IMG/VR virus record: IMGVR_UViG_3300018476_000481
Coordinates: 1-50,102 of that record
Reading direction: 5' to 3' (one strand)
Length of the DNA: 50,102 bases
From: a virus
The translations under genes and the position numbers were made by a program. The stretch's first letter is position 1; each line of letters opens with the position of its first letter. A model generated the notes under the pieces. It worked only from the letters and a program-made list of their open reading frames with translations. It did not search any database and was not told the DNA's origin. Positions 33,244 to 41,198 of the stretch are shown here, piece after piece.

Positions 33244-34454
33244 CGTCTCAATCCCTCAATGAAAAACACGTCGGGCGGCGCGCCGTGCTGGGCCTGAATC
33301 AGCACGCCGCTCCGGAACATGCTCGACCTGGCGTTCAGGTCGTAGGCCACGAAGTCGGCCTCCTCGAGGAAATACCGGACGAACGCCGGACTGGTCATGG
33401 TCACGGCCGGCTCGGACCCGCGCCAGCCACCCCGCCGCGAACTCTTCGGGTGAACGGTGTCGTCCTCGGTGATACGCACAACGCCGGCGGGTTCTAAGAC
33501 CCGCGCGAGCTCCGCGAACAACGCCGGCCAGTCAGCCTCGTGGACGTACATCAGGGCGTGCGAAATGGAGATGCCTGCCACCGACCCCGTCGCGATCTGC
33601 GGCAGCCCGTCTTCGAAGACCCATCCGAGACTGCGGTCGAGGTTCACGAACCCGGGCATCGGGTGCCAGGACGGCGACCCCGGCGTGCCGCACCCGAGAT
33701 TCAGCAGCAGAGGGCCGGCGGCCGCCGGCGGCAGGGTGACCGGCAGCCCGGCGTGGTGGCGGCCGTCCCGCCGCTTGCGGTACGTGGCCAAGACATCAGG
33801 GATGTAGCGCACCCGGGCATGCGCAGCCAGGCGGTACAGGAAGTGCCAGTCTTCCGGCTGGTGGTCGCTGAACCGAATGTCGTCGGTCAGGACCGCGCGC
33901 CGAATGAGTGGCGCCATGATCGGAATGAAGTTGGCGACCGCCAACTGGTCTCGAATCCATCCGCCGAGGTTGCGGTCACCGTACCGGTACTGCTCGGACG
34001 CCAGGCGACGCCGGCCGCGGCTCTCGTCGTCGATCTGGACATCGCACAGCACCCAGCCGACGTCGTCGCTGAACGCGGCGAGCTGGCGCTCGACCTTGGT
34101 CGGGTCGATCACGTCGTCGGCATCCAGGAACATCACGAACTCGCCGGACGCTGCCGCGAGGCCAGCATTGCGCGCCGCGCTCGGTCCGCCGTGAGTGATG
34201 GACACCACTCGAATACGGTCGCCAAACAACGCCAACATCTCGGCGGTGCCGTCGGTCGAGCCGTCGTCGACCACAATGACCTCGCACCGGCAAGTCTGGG
34301 CCAGCGCGCTATACACGGCCTCCTTCAAGAACGCCGCGTGGTTGAACGTCGGGATGATGATGGTGGCGGCGGTAACCTGCTGAGCCACCGTACCTTCCGG
34401 CGGTGACGCTCCACCGTACCGTCCACCAATTGCGCGTTCGCCGGGCTGATTCAC
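33240..34454 (-). CDS. Fusion of GT2 glycosyltransferase and SAM methyltransferase
   Basis: 404 residues, GTG start with AGGGG six bases upstream. Residues about 30-255 are a GT2 domain (TIIIPTFNHAAFLKEAVYSA, VDDGSTDGT, FLDADDVIDP). Residues about 245-404 are a class I methyltransferase-like domain, with LLLNLGCGTPGSPSW as motif I, then IATGSVAGISISHALMYVH. The order is glycosyl transfer followed by methylation in one polypeptide. It is the first gene of the packaging/sugar operon and follows the largest intergenic gap. Confidence 0.8.
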   Translation of the reverse strand: MNQPGERAIGGRYGGASPPEGTVAQQVTAATIIIPTFNHAAFLKEAVYSALAQTCRCEVIVVDDGSTDGTAEMLALFGDRIRVVSITHGGPSAARNAGLAAASGEFVMFLDADDVIDPTKVERQLAAFSDDVGWVLCDVQIDDESRGRRRLASEQYRYGDRNLGGWIRDQLAVANFIPIMAPLIRRAVLTDDIRFSDHQPEDWHFLYRLAAHARVRYIPDVLATYRKRRDGRHHAGLPVTLPPAAAGPLLLNLGCGTPGSPSWHPMPGFVNLDRSLGWVFEDGLPQIATGSVAGISISHALMYVHEADWPALFAELARVLEPAGVVRITEDDTVHPKSSRRGGWRGSEPAVTMTSPAFVRYFLEEADFVAYDLNARSSMFRSGVLIQAQHGAPPDVFFIEGLRR

Positions 34455-34611
34455 CGCAGACCCCTGGCGACCTGACTTGTTGCTGCCCCTATGGACCCCT
34501 CAACGAGGTGTGCGAAACCTGCGCCGTCGCCCACCCGCTTTGCGTGGCAGAGTACAGGGTCCCTCGTTACGTAGAATGACATAACGTGATACGTCGATGC
34601 GCGTACCGACA
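34455..34611. promoter_or_regulatory. Largest intergenic gap, likely control region of the sugar/packaging operon
   Basis: 157 bases without a gene. An AT-richer stretch at about 34565-34595 carries inverted CGTTA/TAACG arms around 12 bases (34565-34586) and several ACGT tetramers. No convincing -35/-10 pair and no copy of the late-promoter-like element was found. It separates the early operon from the packaging operon, so a promoter or terminator is expected. Confidence 0.4.
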
Positions 34612-34917
34612 TCACCGACTCGATCGATCGCGCGGACCGTACTGATACGGACGCTCTGACTGCTCGCGCTCGCGCGCCACGTTGACGTTCAGCCGACGAT
34701 CCATGAACCGTTGACCGTTCAGGTCGCCTTCGGCTTTGCGCGCGTCGTCCGCGCTCTCAAACTCCACGAAGCCGAAGCCGCGCGACTTCCTCGTCTCACG
34801 ATCGAGTGGGATGCTCACACGCACCGGCGCGTGACCGGCGTCCTTGACGAAGTCGGTCAGGTCCTCTTCAGTCGCACTGAACGGCAGATTACCTACGAAC
34901 AGCTTCTTGTTCTCCAT
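34612..34917 (-). CDS. RNA recognition motif (RRM) protein
   Basis: 101 residues. A nearly complete single RRM: RNP2 KLFVGNLPF, helix SATEEDLTDFVKDAG, RNP1 KSRGFGFVEF and DDARKAEGDLNGQRFMDRRL. The C-terminal 20 residues are Arg-rich. RRM proteins bind single-stranded RNA. Similar short RRM proteins occur in cyanobacteria, proteobacteria and other bacteria, but a prophage copy is unusual. It is the last gene of the early operon, with a good ribosome site (AGGGGAAAC before ATG). Confidence 0.88.
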   Translation of the reverse strand: MENKKLFVGNLPFSATEEDLTDFVKDAGHAPVRVSIPLDRETRKSRGFGFVEFESADDARKAEGDLNGQRFMDRRLNVNVAREREQSERPYQYGPRDRSSR

Positions 34918-34929
34918 GTTTCCCCTTCC

Positions 34930-35436
34930 TCAGTCGACATCGTCAGCCACGATCACGTTCGCGAACTTCGGGAGCGACCAGCGGGCCGCACGACTCGCGC
35001 CGACGATGGTCACCTGGCCATCAGCCTTCAGCCGCTTCAGTTCTGCGGTGACGTCAGCCTCCCGCGCCTTCGCCGCGTCAACAATCGCGGACTTCTTCAT
35101 TGGCGCCTGGAAGGCCGTGAGCGTCGACACGATCCGCTCCGTGAGCGATCCGTCGGCCGGCGCCTTCTTCCGACCAGTCACCGTGCGCAGCGCACGTGCG
35201 GCCGACGCCGCGGCGCGCCGCACAGTCAGCCGCCCACGGTTGGCCGATTTCGGTGCGCGCTGATATGCGCGCACGATCCGCTCCGCCTCGGCCGGCGAGG
35301 CCTCGACCGTCAGTACGACCTGCGCCGGGTCGAACGCGGCGCGCACCGCCGTTAGCGCCGCTCGCTGGTGCTCGAGCCGCTGTGCCGTCTCAGCCACGGC
35401 AGCCTCGAGCGCCTGTACGATCTCGTCGGGCTTCAT
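34930..35436 (-). CDS. Hypothetical protein with C-terminal winged-helix-like domain
   Basis: 168 residues from ATG at 35436, preferred over GTG at 35445 because AGGGG lies eight bases upstream. N-terminal helices are charged (QALEAAVAETAQRLEHQRAA). Residues about 95-160 look like a winged helix (LTERIVSTLTAFQAPMKKSA ... KRLKADGQVTIVG). The gene is preceded directly by the nine-copy tetranucleotide repeat, which adjoins the ribosome site. Confidence 0.6.
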   Translation of the reverse strand: MKPDEIVQALEAAVAETAQRLEHQRAALTAVRAAFDPAQVVLTVEASPAEAERIVRAYQRAPKSANRGRLTVRRAAASAARALRTVTGRKKAPADGSLTERIVSTLTAFQAPMKKSAIVDAAKAREADVTAELKRLKADGQVTIVGASRAARWSLPKFANVIVADDVD

Positions 35437-35445
35437 GCCCGGCAC

Positions 35446-35693
<248 letters not shown>

Positions 35694-35712
<19 letters not shown>

Positions 35713-36638
35713 TTGATCCCTCTAATCTGGCCGAGCACGCGCTCACTGTCTGACCAGAGTGGCGGCTGCTGCATCTCAGGCGGCGGCGCGATCGAAGCGA
35801 TGACGTGCCCAAACACCACCTCCGGCTGGCTGACGTCGAAGTGCAGCCGCGGCGCCAGCACGAGCGTGCGCTTCATACCCTCCATCAACTGGCGCAGGAG
35901 ACTCGGGCTGCAGCCGCGCGAGGCCACGACGAGGATGTCGATCGCGTCATCATCCAAGTCGAACGGGTGCGCGTATTTGCGAAGGATGGCAAACCGTTCG
36001 TCAGCGCCGGGCAGGTCGACGGATATCTGAAGACCAAACCGGCGCCACATCGCTGGATCGAGCGTGTCCTTCGTGTTGGTTGCCGCGAGGCCGATCCCGC
36101 GATAGCTCTCAACCCTGCGGAGTAGGACCGTCAGCGCCTGGTTTTGATCATTCAACGCCGCGGCGCCGCGGCCACCCGACGGCGCAATGCGCTTCTGGCT
36201 GATAGCGTCGAACTCGTCGAGCAGTAACAGGCAATGCCGCTCGATCGGCTTTAAAATATCGAACAGACTCCCGATCGCCTTTCCGGTCTGGCCTAGATAC
36301 ATGCCAACGATCCGCTCCGATTGGACGGCAATTAGTGGCAGGCCCAACCGCGCGGCCAGGTGGTGCGCCAGCGTGGTCTTACCCGTTCCTGGTGGGCCGT
36401 AGAGGAGCGCAAGCCGCCGCGGCTCGATCTTGACCGCGGAGAGCTCGGCCGCGTTATTGATCTCGACCAGCCATTCGTGGATCGCATGTGCAACCGTCGG
36501 CGCCAGAATCGGTTCATCGACGTCCTCTGGTCGGAGCACCTCGGCGAACTCCGTGACCGCCTCGAGGGCGCGATCGATACCGTCCTGGCCCTCACTGACC
36601 GGTGGACGAGCCAACGATGACAATGGTGTTGGACGCAC
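35694..36638 (-). CDS. AAA+ ATPase
   Basis: 314 residues, GTG start (GGGAG eight bases upstream). LLYGPPGTGKTTLAHHLAAR is the Walker A, HCLLLLDEFDAI the Walker B, GLAATNTKDTLDPAMWRRF the sensor/arginine-finger region. The layout matches FtsH/CDC48-like AAA ATPases without a protease domain. It may unfold or remodel a phage or host protein, possibly in replication. No helicase features are seen. Confidence 0.85.
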
Positions 36639-37319
36639 TTACGCGGCTCCCTGCTGCTGGCTCGCGTTCGAACCGGCCTTGTCGTCCTGGTGACCCTTGT
36701 CCGGCGTCGGAGTACGCCGCTGGAACGCGGCCGGCGTATCCATCCCGTTCGACTGCCGCTGCGCACACCAGCCCTCATCCCACGCCGCGCGACACGGATC
36801 GCCGGCGCGATACGGGTTGTCGTAGACACGCTGGCCAGCGGCGGCAGCAGCGCCACCCTCTTTTCTGGCCTCCTCGGGGTCCTTGGGTGGAAGGAGCGGT
36901 GGCTGCTGCGGGAGCGAAGGCTGGTCCGCATCCGGCGCGTGTGGTGCGCCCTCGTCTCCGGGCGCGGAGCCAGGCGCCGGCGAATCCTGCGGCGGCTCTC
37001 CCGGACGAGAAGCTGGCGTCGCGGCCTTACTGTCGAGCCGGCGGCGCGCCTCATCCGTCAACGGATCCCCTTCAAGCATTCCAAGTGCGGCCAGGTAGAT
37101 CACTTCGAGCGCGCGTCGCTCCTGCCGCTGCTCCGGCGTCATCTTCCGCAGCTTCAGCACGACCTTCAGCGTCCCGGTGTCGTAGCCGTCAGCCTGAGCA
37201 TGGTCAAAGCGGGCTTTCAGCGCATCGGCAGCGTCCTGCTTCTTGTCCTCGAGCAGCTCGAGTTCTTGCACGTGATACACGAGCCGCTGGCGAGGCGTCC
37301 GCCTGTCGTAAATGCTCAT
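36639..37319 (-). CDS. GapR-like (DUF2312) DNA-binding protein with extended tail
   Basis: 226 residues from ATG at 37319 (AGGAG seven bases upstream). Residues about 10-85 match GapR: QELELLEDKKQDAADALKAR and DGYDTGTLKVVLKLRKMTPE, then RQERRALEVIYLAALG. GapR binds overtwisted DNA ahead of replication and transcription. A long Pro-rich region follows, then NPYRAGDPCRAAWDEGWCAQ, which resembles the ribosome modulation factor/CrpP-type motif. The combination is unusual. The upstream frame extension looks non-coding. Confidence 0.75.
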   Translation of the reverse strand: MSIYDRRTPRQRLVYHVQELELLEDKKQDAADALKARFDHAQADGYDTGTLKVVLKLRKMTPEQRQERRALEVIYLAALGMLEGDPLTDEARRRLDSKAATPASRPGEPPQDSPAPGSAPGDEGAPHAPDADQPSLPQQPPLLPPKDPEEARKEGGAAAAAGQRVYDNPYRAGDPCRAAWDEGWCAQRQSNGMDTPAAFQRRTPTPDKGHQDDKAGSNASQQQGAA

Positions 37320-37933
37320 CGTCGATCTCCTACGAGAAACCCGTGTTGAATCAGAAACGCCGTCAGCGCGTCGACGCCGCCCATGACGTGCGCGATCCCG
37401 CGGTTGAAACACTTCTGCTGAAACCGGAGCTGCGCCTCTGAGGGCACGCCGTCCTCGGCCTTCACTTCGTGCCAGACGCACGTCGGCGTGACGGCGCCGG
37501 GCTTCGCGAGCGGCGCGCAGGCCGGCAGGAAGACCCAGAGGTCGCAAATGCCGGGCGTCTGCATCGTCCCCTGGTGGTCGCCGCGGCGCCGGCGCGTGCC
37601 GAGCACGTAGATATCCGTTTCGTCCTTTGCGCTGTAATGGCAGCCGATGGCGACGTATAGGGCGATGCAGTCGCGCTGGACGACCTTCTCCGACGCGCAG
37701 GCGCGTGGCCGGGGCGCCTGGCCGCGCGCGCGGGCCTTCCGTCTCCCGTAGGCGGGCCGGCCGCAGAACTTGCAGCGGCCGCGCTCATAGAGACAGGGCG
37801 TCGTGCACTTCGGGCGCGGCGACGCGGGGGCGAGCGACGGGCGGATCCGTGTCCGGCCGACGACCGTGCGGCCGCGGCGAGGCTCGAGGCCGGCACCGGC
37901 GAGGATGGCCGCGAATGGGTTCTGGCGACTCAT
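37316..37933 (-). CDS. VRR-NUC-type nuclease with zinc-finger-like segment
   Basis: 205 residues from ATG at 37933. CTTPCLYERGRCKFCGRPAY (about residues 37-56) is a four-cysteine zinc-finger-like segment. Residues about 110-200 match VRR-NUC (PD-(D/E)XK): GICDLWVFLPA, CVWHEVKAEDGVPSEAQLRF and the following C-x-x-x-G-I-A helix. It may resolve branched DNA during replication or recombination. ATGA overlaps on both sides. Confidence 0.75.
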   Translation of the reverse strand: MSRQNPFAAILAGAGLEPRRGRTVVGRTRIRPSLAPASPRPKCTTPCLYERGRCKFCGRPAYGRRKARARGQAPRPRACASEKVVQRDCIALYVAIGCHYSAKDETDIYVLGTRRRRGDHQGTMQTPGICDLWVFLPACAPLAKPGAVTPTCVWHEVKAEDGVPSEAQLRFQQKCFNRGIAHVMGGVDALTAFLIQHGFLVGDRR

Positions 37934-38823
37934 GATTGCGCCTCGAGCCAGAAGCGATATTGCCCGGCGTCGATCCGCTTGCTGCGCACAATGACCGGCT
38001 GGTCGCGCCGGCGGTAATACTGACGCAGAGCCAGGAACGCGCGTGAGCGCTCGGATTCGGACAGCGCCATCTCGCCGTAGCCGCGGTCGAGGATGTCGCG
38101 CCGCAGCCCGTCGTAGCGGCCGCGCAGGTTCTTGTTCGCCGCGGCCTTTCCATGCAGCAGGATCGACACGGACTTCGCCGGGCTCGAGGTGCCGCGACAG
38201 AGCTGACAGTCCAGGCACGTGGCGCGGTGGCCACCCTCGTCGCTGGCCGGGCAGGCGAACTCATCCGCCCGGAGCGGAGCCGTCGACGGACGCGCGCGGA
38301 ATGTGCGCCAGCCGGCGGCATGCGCGCGATCCACTTCGCGTTCTGTTTCGCAGCTGGCCATCAGCAGGGATCGGAAGCGCTGGTCGCAGGTCTCCCACTG
38401 GTGCGTGTAGCCGACCCAGCCCGAGGCTTGGGCGAGCAGCTGCTCCCAGATCTCGAAGGGGACGAACGCCGGGTCGCCGTAGGCCGTGATGCGAACGGCC
38501 TGGTCTTTGAGCGCGGCCGCGCCGGCAGCCGGCTCGAGCTTGGGATAGAACCCGAGCAGGAACTTGCGATAGATACCGATCGGCCCGTTGAACATCGAGA
38601 CGTAGCAGGTGCGGGTCTCGCCCGATCGATGGACACAATCGCCGCACAACGCGCGGTCGGCGCCCGTCTTGAGCCCATCGAACGGCGTCATGTCGCGCAG
38701 CAGCAGCCAGGCCTGATACATCGGGCCTGTCTTCGCGTTCGAAGACAGGCCCGTCAGGATCAGGACCATCGCGTCGCCAGTCACCGGCGACGGGCCTTGC
38801 CACGCGATGAAGGCGCGCGTCAT
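37930..38823 (-). CDS. Conserved-type phage protein with cysteine pairs
   Basis: 297 residues from ATG at 38823. The start MTRAFIAWQGPSPVTGD, then LTGLSSNAKTGPMYQAW, CGDCVHRSGETRTCYV and CLDCQLCRG recur in phage proteins of unknown function that I have seen before. The cysteines (CGDC, CYV, CLDCQLC) suggest zinc or iron-sulfur binding. No enzyme family can be named. Coupled by ATGA to the regulator upstream and the nuclease downstream. Confidence 0.65.
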   Translation of the reverse strand: MTRAFIAWQGPSPVTGDAMVLILTGLSSNAKTGPMYQAWLLLRDMTPFDGLKTGADRALCGDCVHRSGETRTCYVSMFNGPIGIYRKFLLGFYPKLEPAAGAAALKDQAVRITAYGDPAFVPFEIWEQLLAQASGWVGYTHQWETCDQRFRSLLMASCETEREVDRAHAAGWRTFRARPSTAPLRADEFACPASDEGGHRATCLDCQLCRGTSSPAKSVSILLHGKAAANKNLRGRYDGLRRDILDRGYGEMALSESERSRAFLALRQYYRRRDQPVIVRSKRIDAGQYRFWLEAQS

Positions 38824-39092
38824 GACGCCAGCCCTCCTCGGAACCACGACGTCAACTGCTCGGGCGCCATGCGATAGGCGGCAACGGTCGGCGCATCGCT
38901 GGAGCCACAGATGTCGTGTTCGACCGGCACGCCGGCCTCGATGAGCGCATAGACGTCACGGCGCACCGTGCGCTGCGACACCTTCAGCCGGCGCGCCAGC
39001 CGGCGCCGCTCGTGCACCTGGCCATCGGCCAGGACACGCAGCAGCGCCAGACAGCGCTTCAGCCCACGCAACCGCAGCTCGCTGCCGTCCAT
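38820..39092 (-). CDS. Small DeoR-type helix-turn-helix protein
   Basis: 90 residues. LKRCLALLRVLADGQVHERR followed by RLARRLKVSQRTVRRDVYAL is a DeoR/HTH_11 type winged helix. It has no sensor domain, so it probably binds DNA as a phage regulator. It overlaps the ParB-like gene by TGATG. Confidence 0.75.
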   Translation of the reverse strand: MDGSELRLRGLKRCLALLRVLADGQVHERRRLARRLKVSQRTVRRDVYALIEAGVPVEHDICGSSDAPTVAAYRMAPEQLTSWFRGGLAS

Positions 39093-40570
39093 CAGCCGCG
39101 TTTGCCTTTCTTGGTCTTCTTCGAGGTGGCCGGTTTCGTCGCCGTCGTCTTTCGGCTGGACTTGGCCTTCGCGGCCGCCTTGGCCTTCTCGTGCTGGCGC
39201 GCGAACTTCGTCAGGTCGAACCCGAGCAGCTTCGAGGTCTTGGCAAAGCTGGTGCGGTTCCACGCTTCGTGCGCCACGTGACTCGCCAGCACGATCGCGG
39301 TGCAGGTCTTCTCACTCAGGGTCAACCCGAACCGCTGCGAAATATCCTTGAGCTCGTGCGGCTTCAGCATGTCGCGCACGATCGCGGGCGTCAGGCTGGC
39401 CTTCAGCAGCGCCGGCACGAGGGCGCGCATCGCCGGCCCCTTCAGCAGCGAATACTGGCGCTGCTGCGCCTGCTGGCGCTTCTGGGCGAGCTCCCATTTC
39501 GATGGCTTGCGGTTCTTCGCCGGCGTGGATTCGTCCGACACGTCGTCGTAGGTTGGATGATGCGTGGGGCACTTGCTGTCGCGGCAGATGTGCGTGAACT
39601 CGGTCGGGCCACCGTGCACGACCAGGACGCGTTCCATCGACTTGCACGCGGACGGCTTCCCCTCGGTGTATTCCTGTCGGCTGAGGATGCCACCGAGCGC
39701 CTTTTTCTCCGCCGGCTGGAGATACCACTCCCGCGAGATCTCAACGATCGGGGTGCCGGCTTTCGCCAGCGCTGGAGCGTCCGCGAGCTCGGGCAGTCGT
39801 GCCTGCAGATCCGGATCTGCCAGGTCAGCTCGCACGTGGTCATAGATCCAGTTCTGCAGGCCGGCCGGCGACGCGACATCCTCGCGCAGCGCAGCCCAGT
39901 TCTTCGCCTTCAGCCACTTGGGAATCTCGTGCCGGTGCAGATCGAGAAAACAGCCGCGCTCAAAGGCCATCGACTGGACGTCGCCCTTCAGCTTCGCCAA
40001 CTTCTCCGCGTGCGCGGCGGTGATGACGTCCTCGAGGAAGGCCTCACCCACGATCGGCGGCAACGTCAACAGGCTCAGCCGGCGCTTCACGTAGGACACG
40101 GGCTTGCCGAACTTGGCCGCCAGCGCCTCCGGCGTGTACACCTTGTCGACCGTCCGCAGGCGAGCGAAGGCCTCGGCCTCGTCGAGCGGATGGAGGTCGT
40201 GCCGGTTCAGGTTTTCGATGCAGGCGATCTCCTGGCACTGCGCATCGCTCAGACCGGCGCGAATGACGACTGGAATTGCAGCGAGGCCCGCGGTCACCGC
40301 AGCGGTGTAGCGCCGCTCGCCGGCGACCACGAGATAGCCATGACCGTTCGCCGTCGGCTTGACTAGGATCGGCATGAGGACGCCGTGCTGCGCCACGCTC
40401 GCGTTGAGTTCCTGCTGACGCGCATCATCGCGGTGCTTGCGCGGATTCCACGGACCCGGCTGAACCGCGGCCAGGGCGACATGAGCGAAATCGGCCGGCG
40501 TCGGCGCCGGGGCATCGGATGGCTCGGATTTCGCCGGCGGGTCTTTCGGGGCAGTAGCAGTTCTGGACAT
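39092..40570 (-). CDS. ParB/Spo0J-like protein
   Basis: 492 residues from ATG at 40570 (AGGAG five bases upstream). Residues about 28-130 carry ParB boxes: QPGPWNPRKH, VLMPILVKP, VVAGERRYTAA and IENLNRHDLHPLDEAEAF; a helix-turn-helix follows (TPEALAAKFGKPVSYVKRRL). The C-terminus is Lys-rich. No ParA homologue or parS-like repeat was found, so it may act as a regulator, nuclease or CTPase clamp rather than in partition. Confidence 0.85.
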   Translation of the reverse strand: MSRTATAPKDPPAKSEPSDAPAPTPADFAHVALAAVQPGPWNPRKHRDDARQQELNASVAQHGVLMPILVKPTANGHGYLVVAGERRYTAAVTAGLAAIPVVIRAGLSDAQCQEIACIENLNRHDLHPLDEAEAFARLRTVDKVYTPEALAAKFGKPVSYVKRRLSLLTLPPIVGEAFLEDVITAAHAEKLAKLKGDVQSMAFERGCFLDLHRHEIPKWLKAKNWAALREDVASPAGLQNWIYDHVRADLADPDLQARLPELADAPALAKAGTPIVEISREWYLQPAEKKALGGILSRQEYTEGKPSACKSMERVLVVHGGPTEFTHICRDSKCPTHHPTYDDVSDESTPAKNRKPSKWELAQKRQQAQQRQYSLLKGPAMRALVPALLKASLTPAIVRDMLKPHELKDISQRFGLTLSEKTCTAIVLASHVAHEAWNRTSFAKTSKLLGFDLTKFARQHEKAKAAAKAKSSRKTTATKPATSKKTKKGKRG

Positions 40571-40599
40571 GGGCACTCCTGAGAACACGGGTTAGTCGG

Positions 40600-40857
40600 T
40601 TAGTCGTTGCGATCGGCCGCGGCTGGGCACCATCGGCCGCGCCGACGCTCAGACTCCAGTCGCGCGAACTGCCGTTCGATTTGGGCCGTTTCGGCGACCG
40701 CGGCCGCAGACCTGACTGCCGCGCGCATTTCGCGGGCCTCCGCCCGCAGCGCTCGGGCTCTCGCGTGTTGCCGGCCGTCTCGGGCCGCGCGCGCGACGTG
40801 GCGACACGCGCGACAGAAACGGTTGAACGAGGCGTGGGCGCAGAGGATCGGCGCCAT
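40600..40857 (-). CDS. Small Arg/Ala-rich protein
   Basis: 85 residues (GTG at 40860 also possible, giving 86). Helical and very Arg-rich, with two early cysteines (CRAC near residue 17). It is coupled by GTGATG to the preceding zinc-ribbon gene. No family recognised. Perhaps RNA- or DNA-binding by charge alone. Confidence 0.5.
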   Translation of the reverse strand: MAPILCAHASFNRFCRACRHVARAARDGRQHARARALRAEAREMRAAVRSAAAVAETAQIERQFARLESERRRGRWCPAAADRND

Positions 40858-41198
40858 CACCGGTCGCCTCGGTCGCCGGCCGCGGCCGCGCGCGGATCGA
40901 ATCGCGTGGCCACGTCGCCGAGTTTCGAGAACGCGACGACGGGCCGCGGCGGCGTGACGTAGACGCGCTTACTCGCGACCGGCGGCGGCGCCGGCGTCTC
41001 GCGACGCAGGCGTTCCTGCTCGAGCCGAAACTGTTCGAGGTCGATCTCCGCGGCGTTCAATGGAAACCCCGCGAGCTCAGCGCAGCTGGCACACCGCTGC
41101 AGCTGGTGGGTGGTCATCAACGCCACCGGCGCACCCGCGGGCACGGGCTGCAGGCAGCGGCCACAGACCGTCTCCATGACCAGGACGGTCCAGGTCAT
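40857..41198 (-). CDS. Zinc-ribbon protein
   Basis: 113 residues from ATG at 41198 (GGAGG five bases upstream). CGRC (residue about 12) and CASC (about 37) make a two-pair zinc ribbon; the rest is charged helix and a Pro-rich region. ATGA overlap with the HNH fusion gene. Role unknown. Confidence 0.6.
   Translation of the reverse strand: MTWTVLVMETVCGRCLQPVPAGAPVALMTTHQLQRCASCAELAGFPLNAAEIDLEQFRLEQERLRRETPAPPPVASKRVYVTPPRPVVAFSKLGDVATRFDPRAAAAGDRGDR

Noticed and set aside
26739-34454. Claim that the sugar enzymes make modified DNA bases
   Set aside because: No deoxynucleotide-modifying or base-oxidising gene is seen. DNA remains one of three possible acceptors, so it is not asserted.
36866-36874. 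A third TTTTCTGG match to the late-promoter-like block
   Set aside because: Only eight bases match, the palindrome is incomplete, it is within the GapR-like coding region, and the downstream box is missing.
40590-40606. Short direct repeat of GGTTAGTC before the ParB-like gene
   Set aside because: Only two copies of eight bases in a 29-base gap downstream of the ParB-like start. It is too short to call as an iteron or parS.
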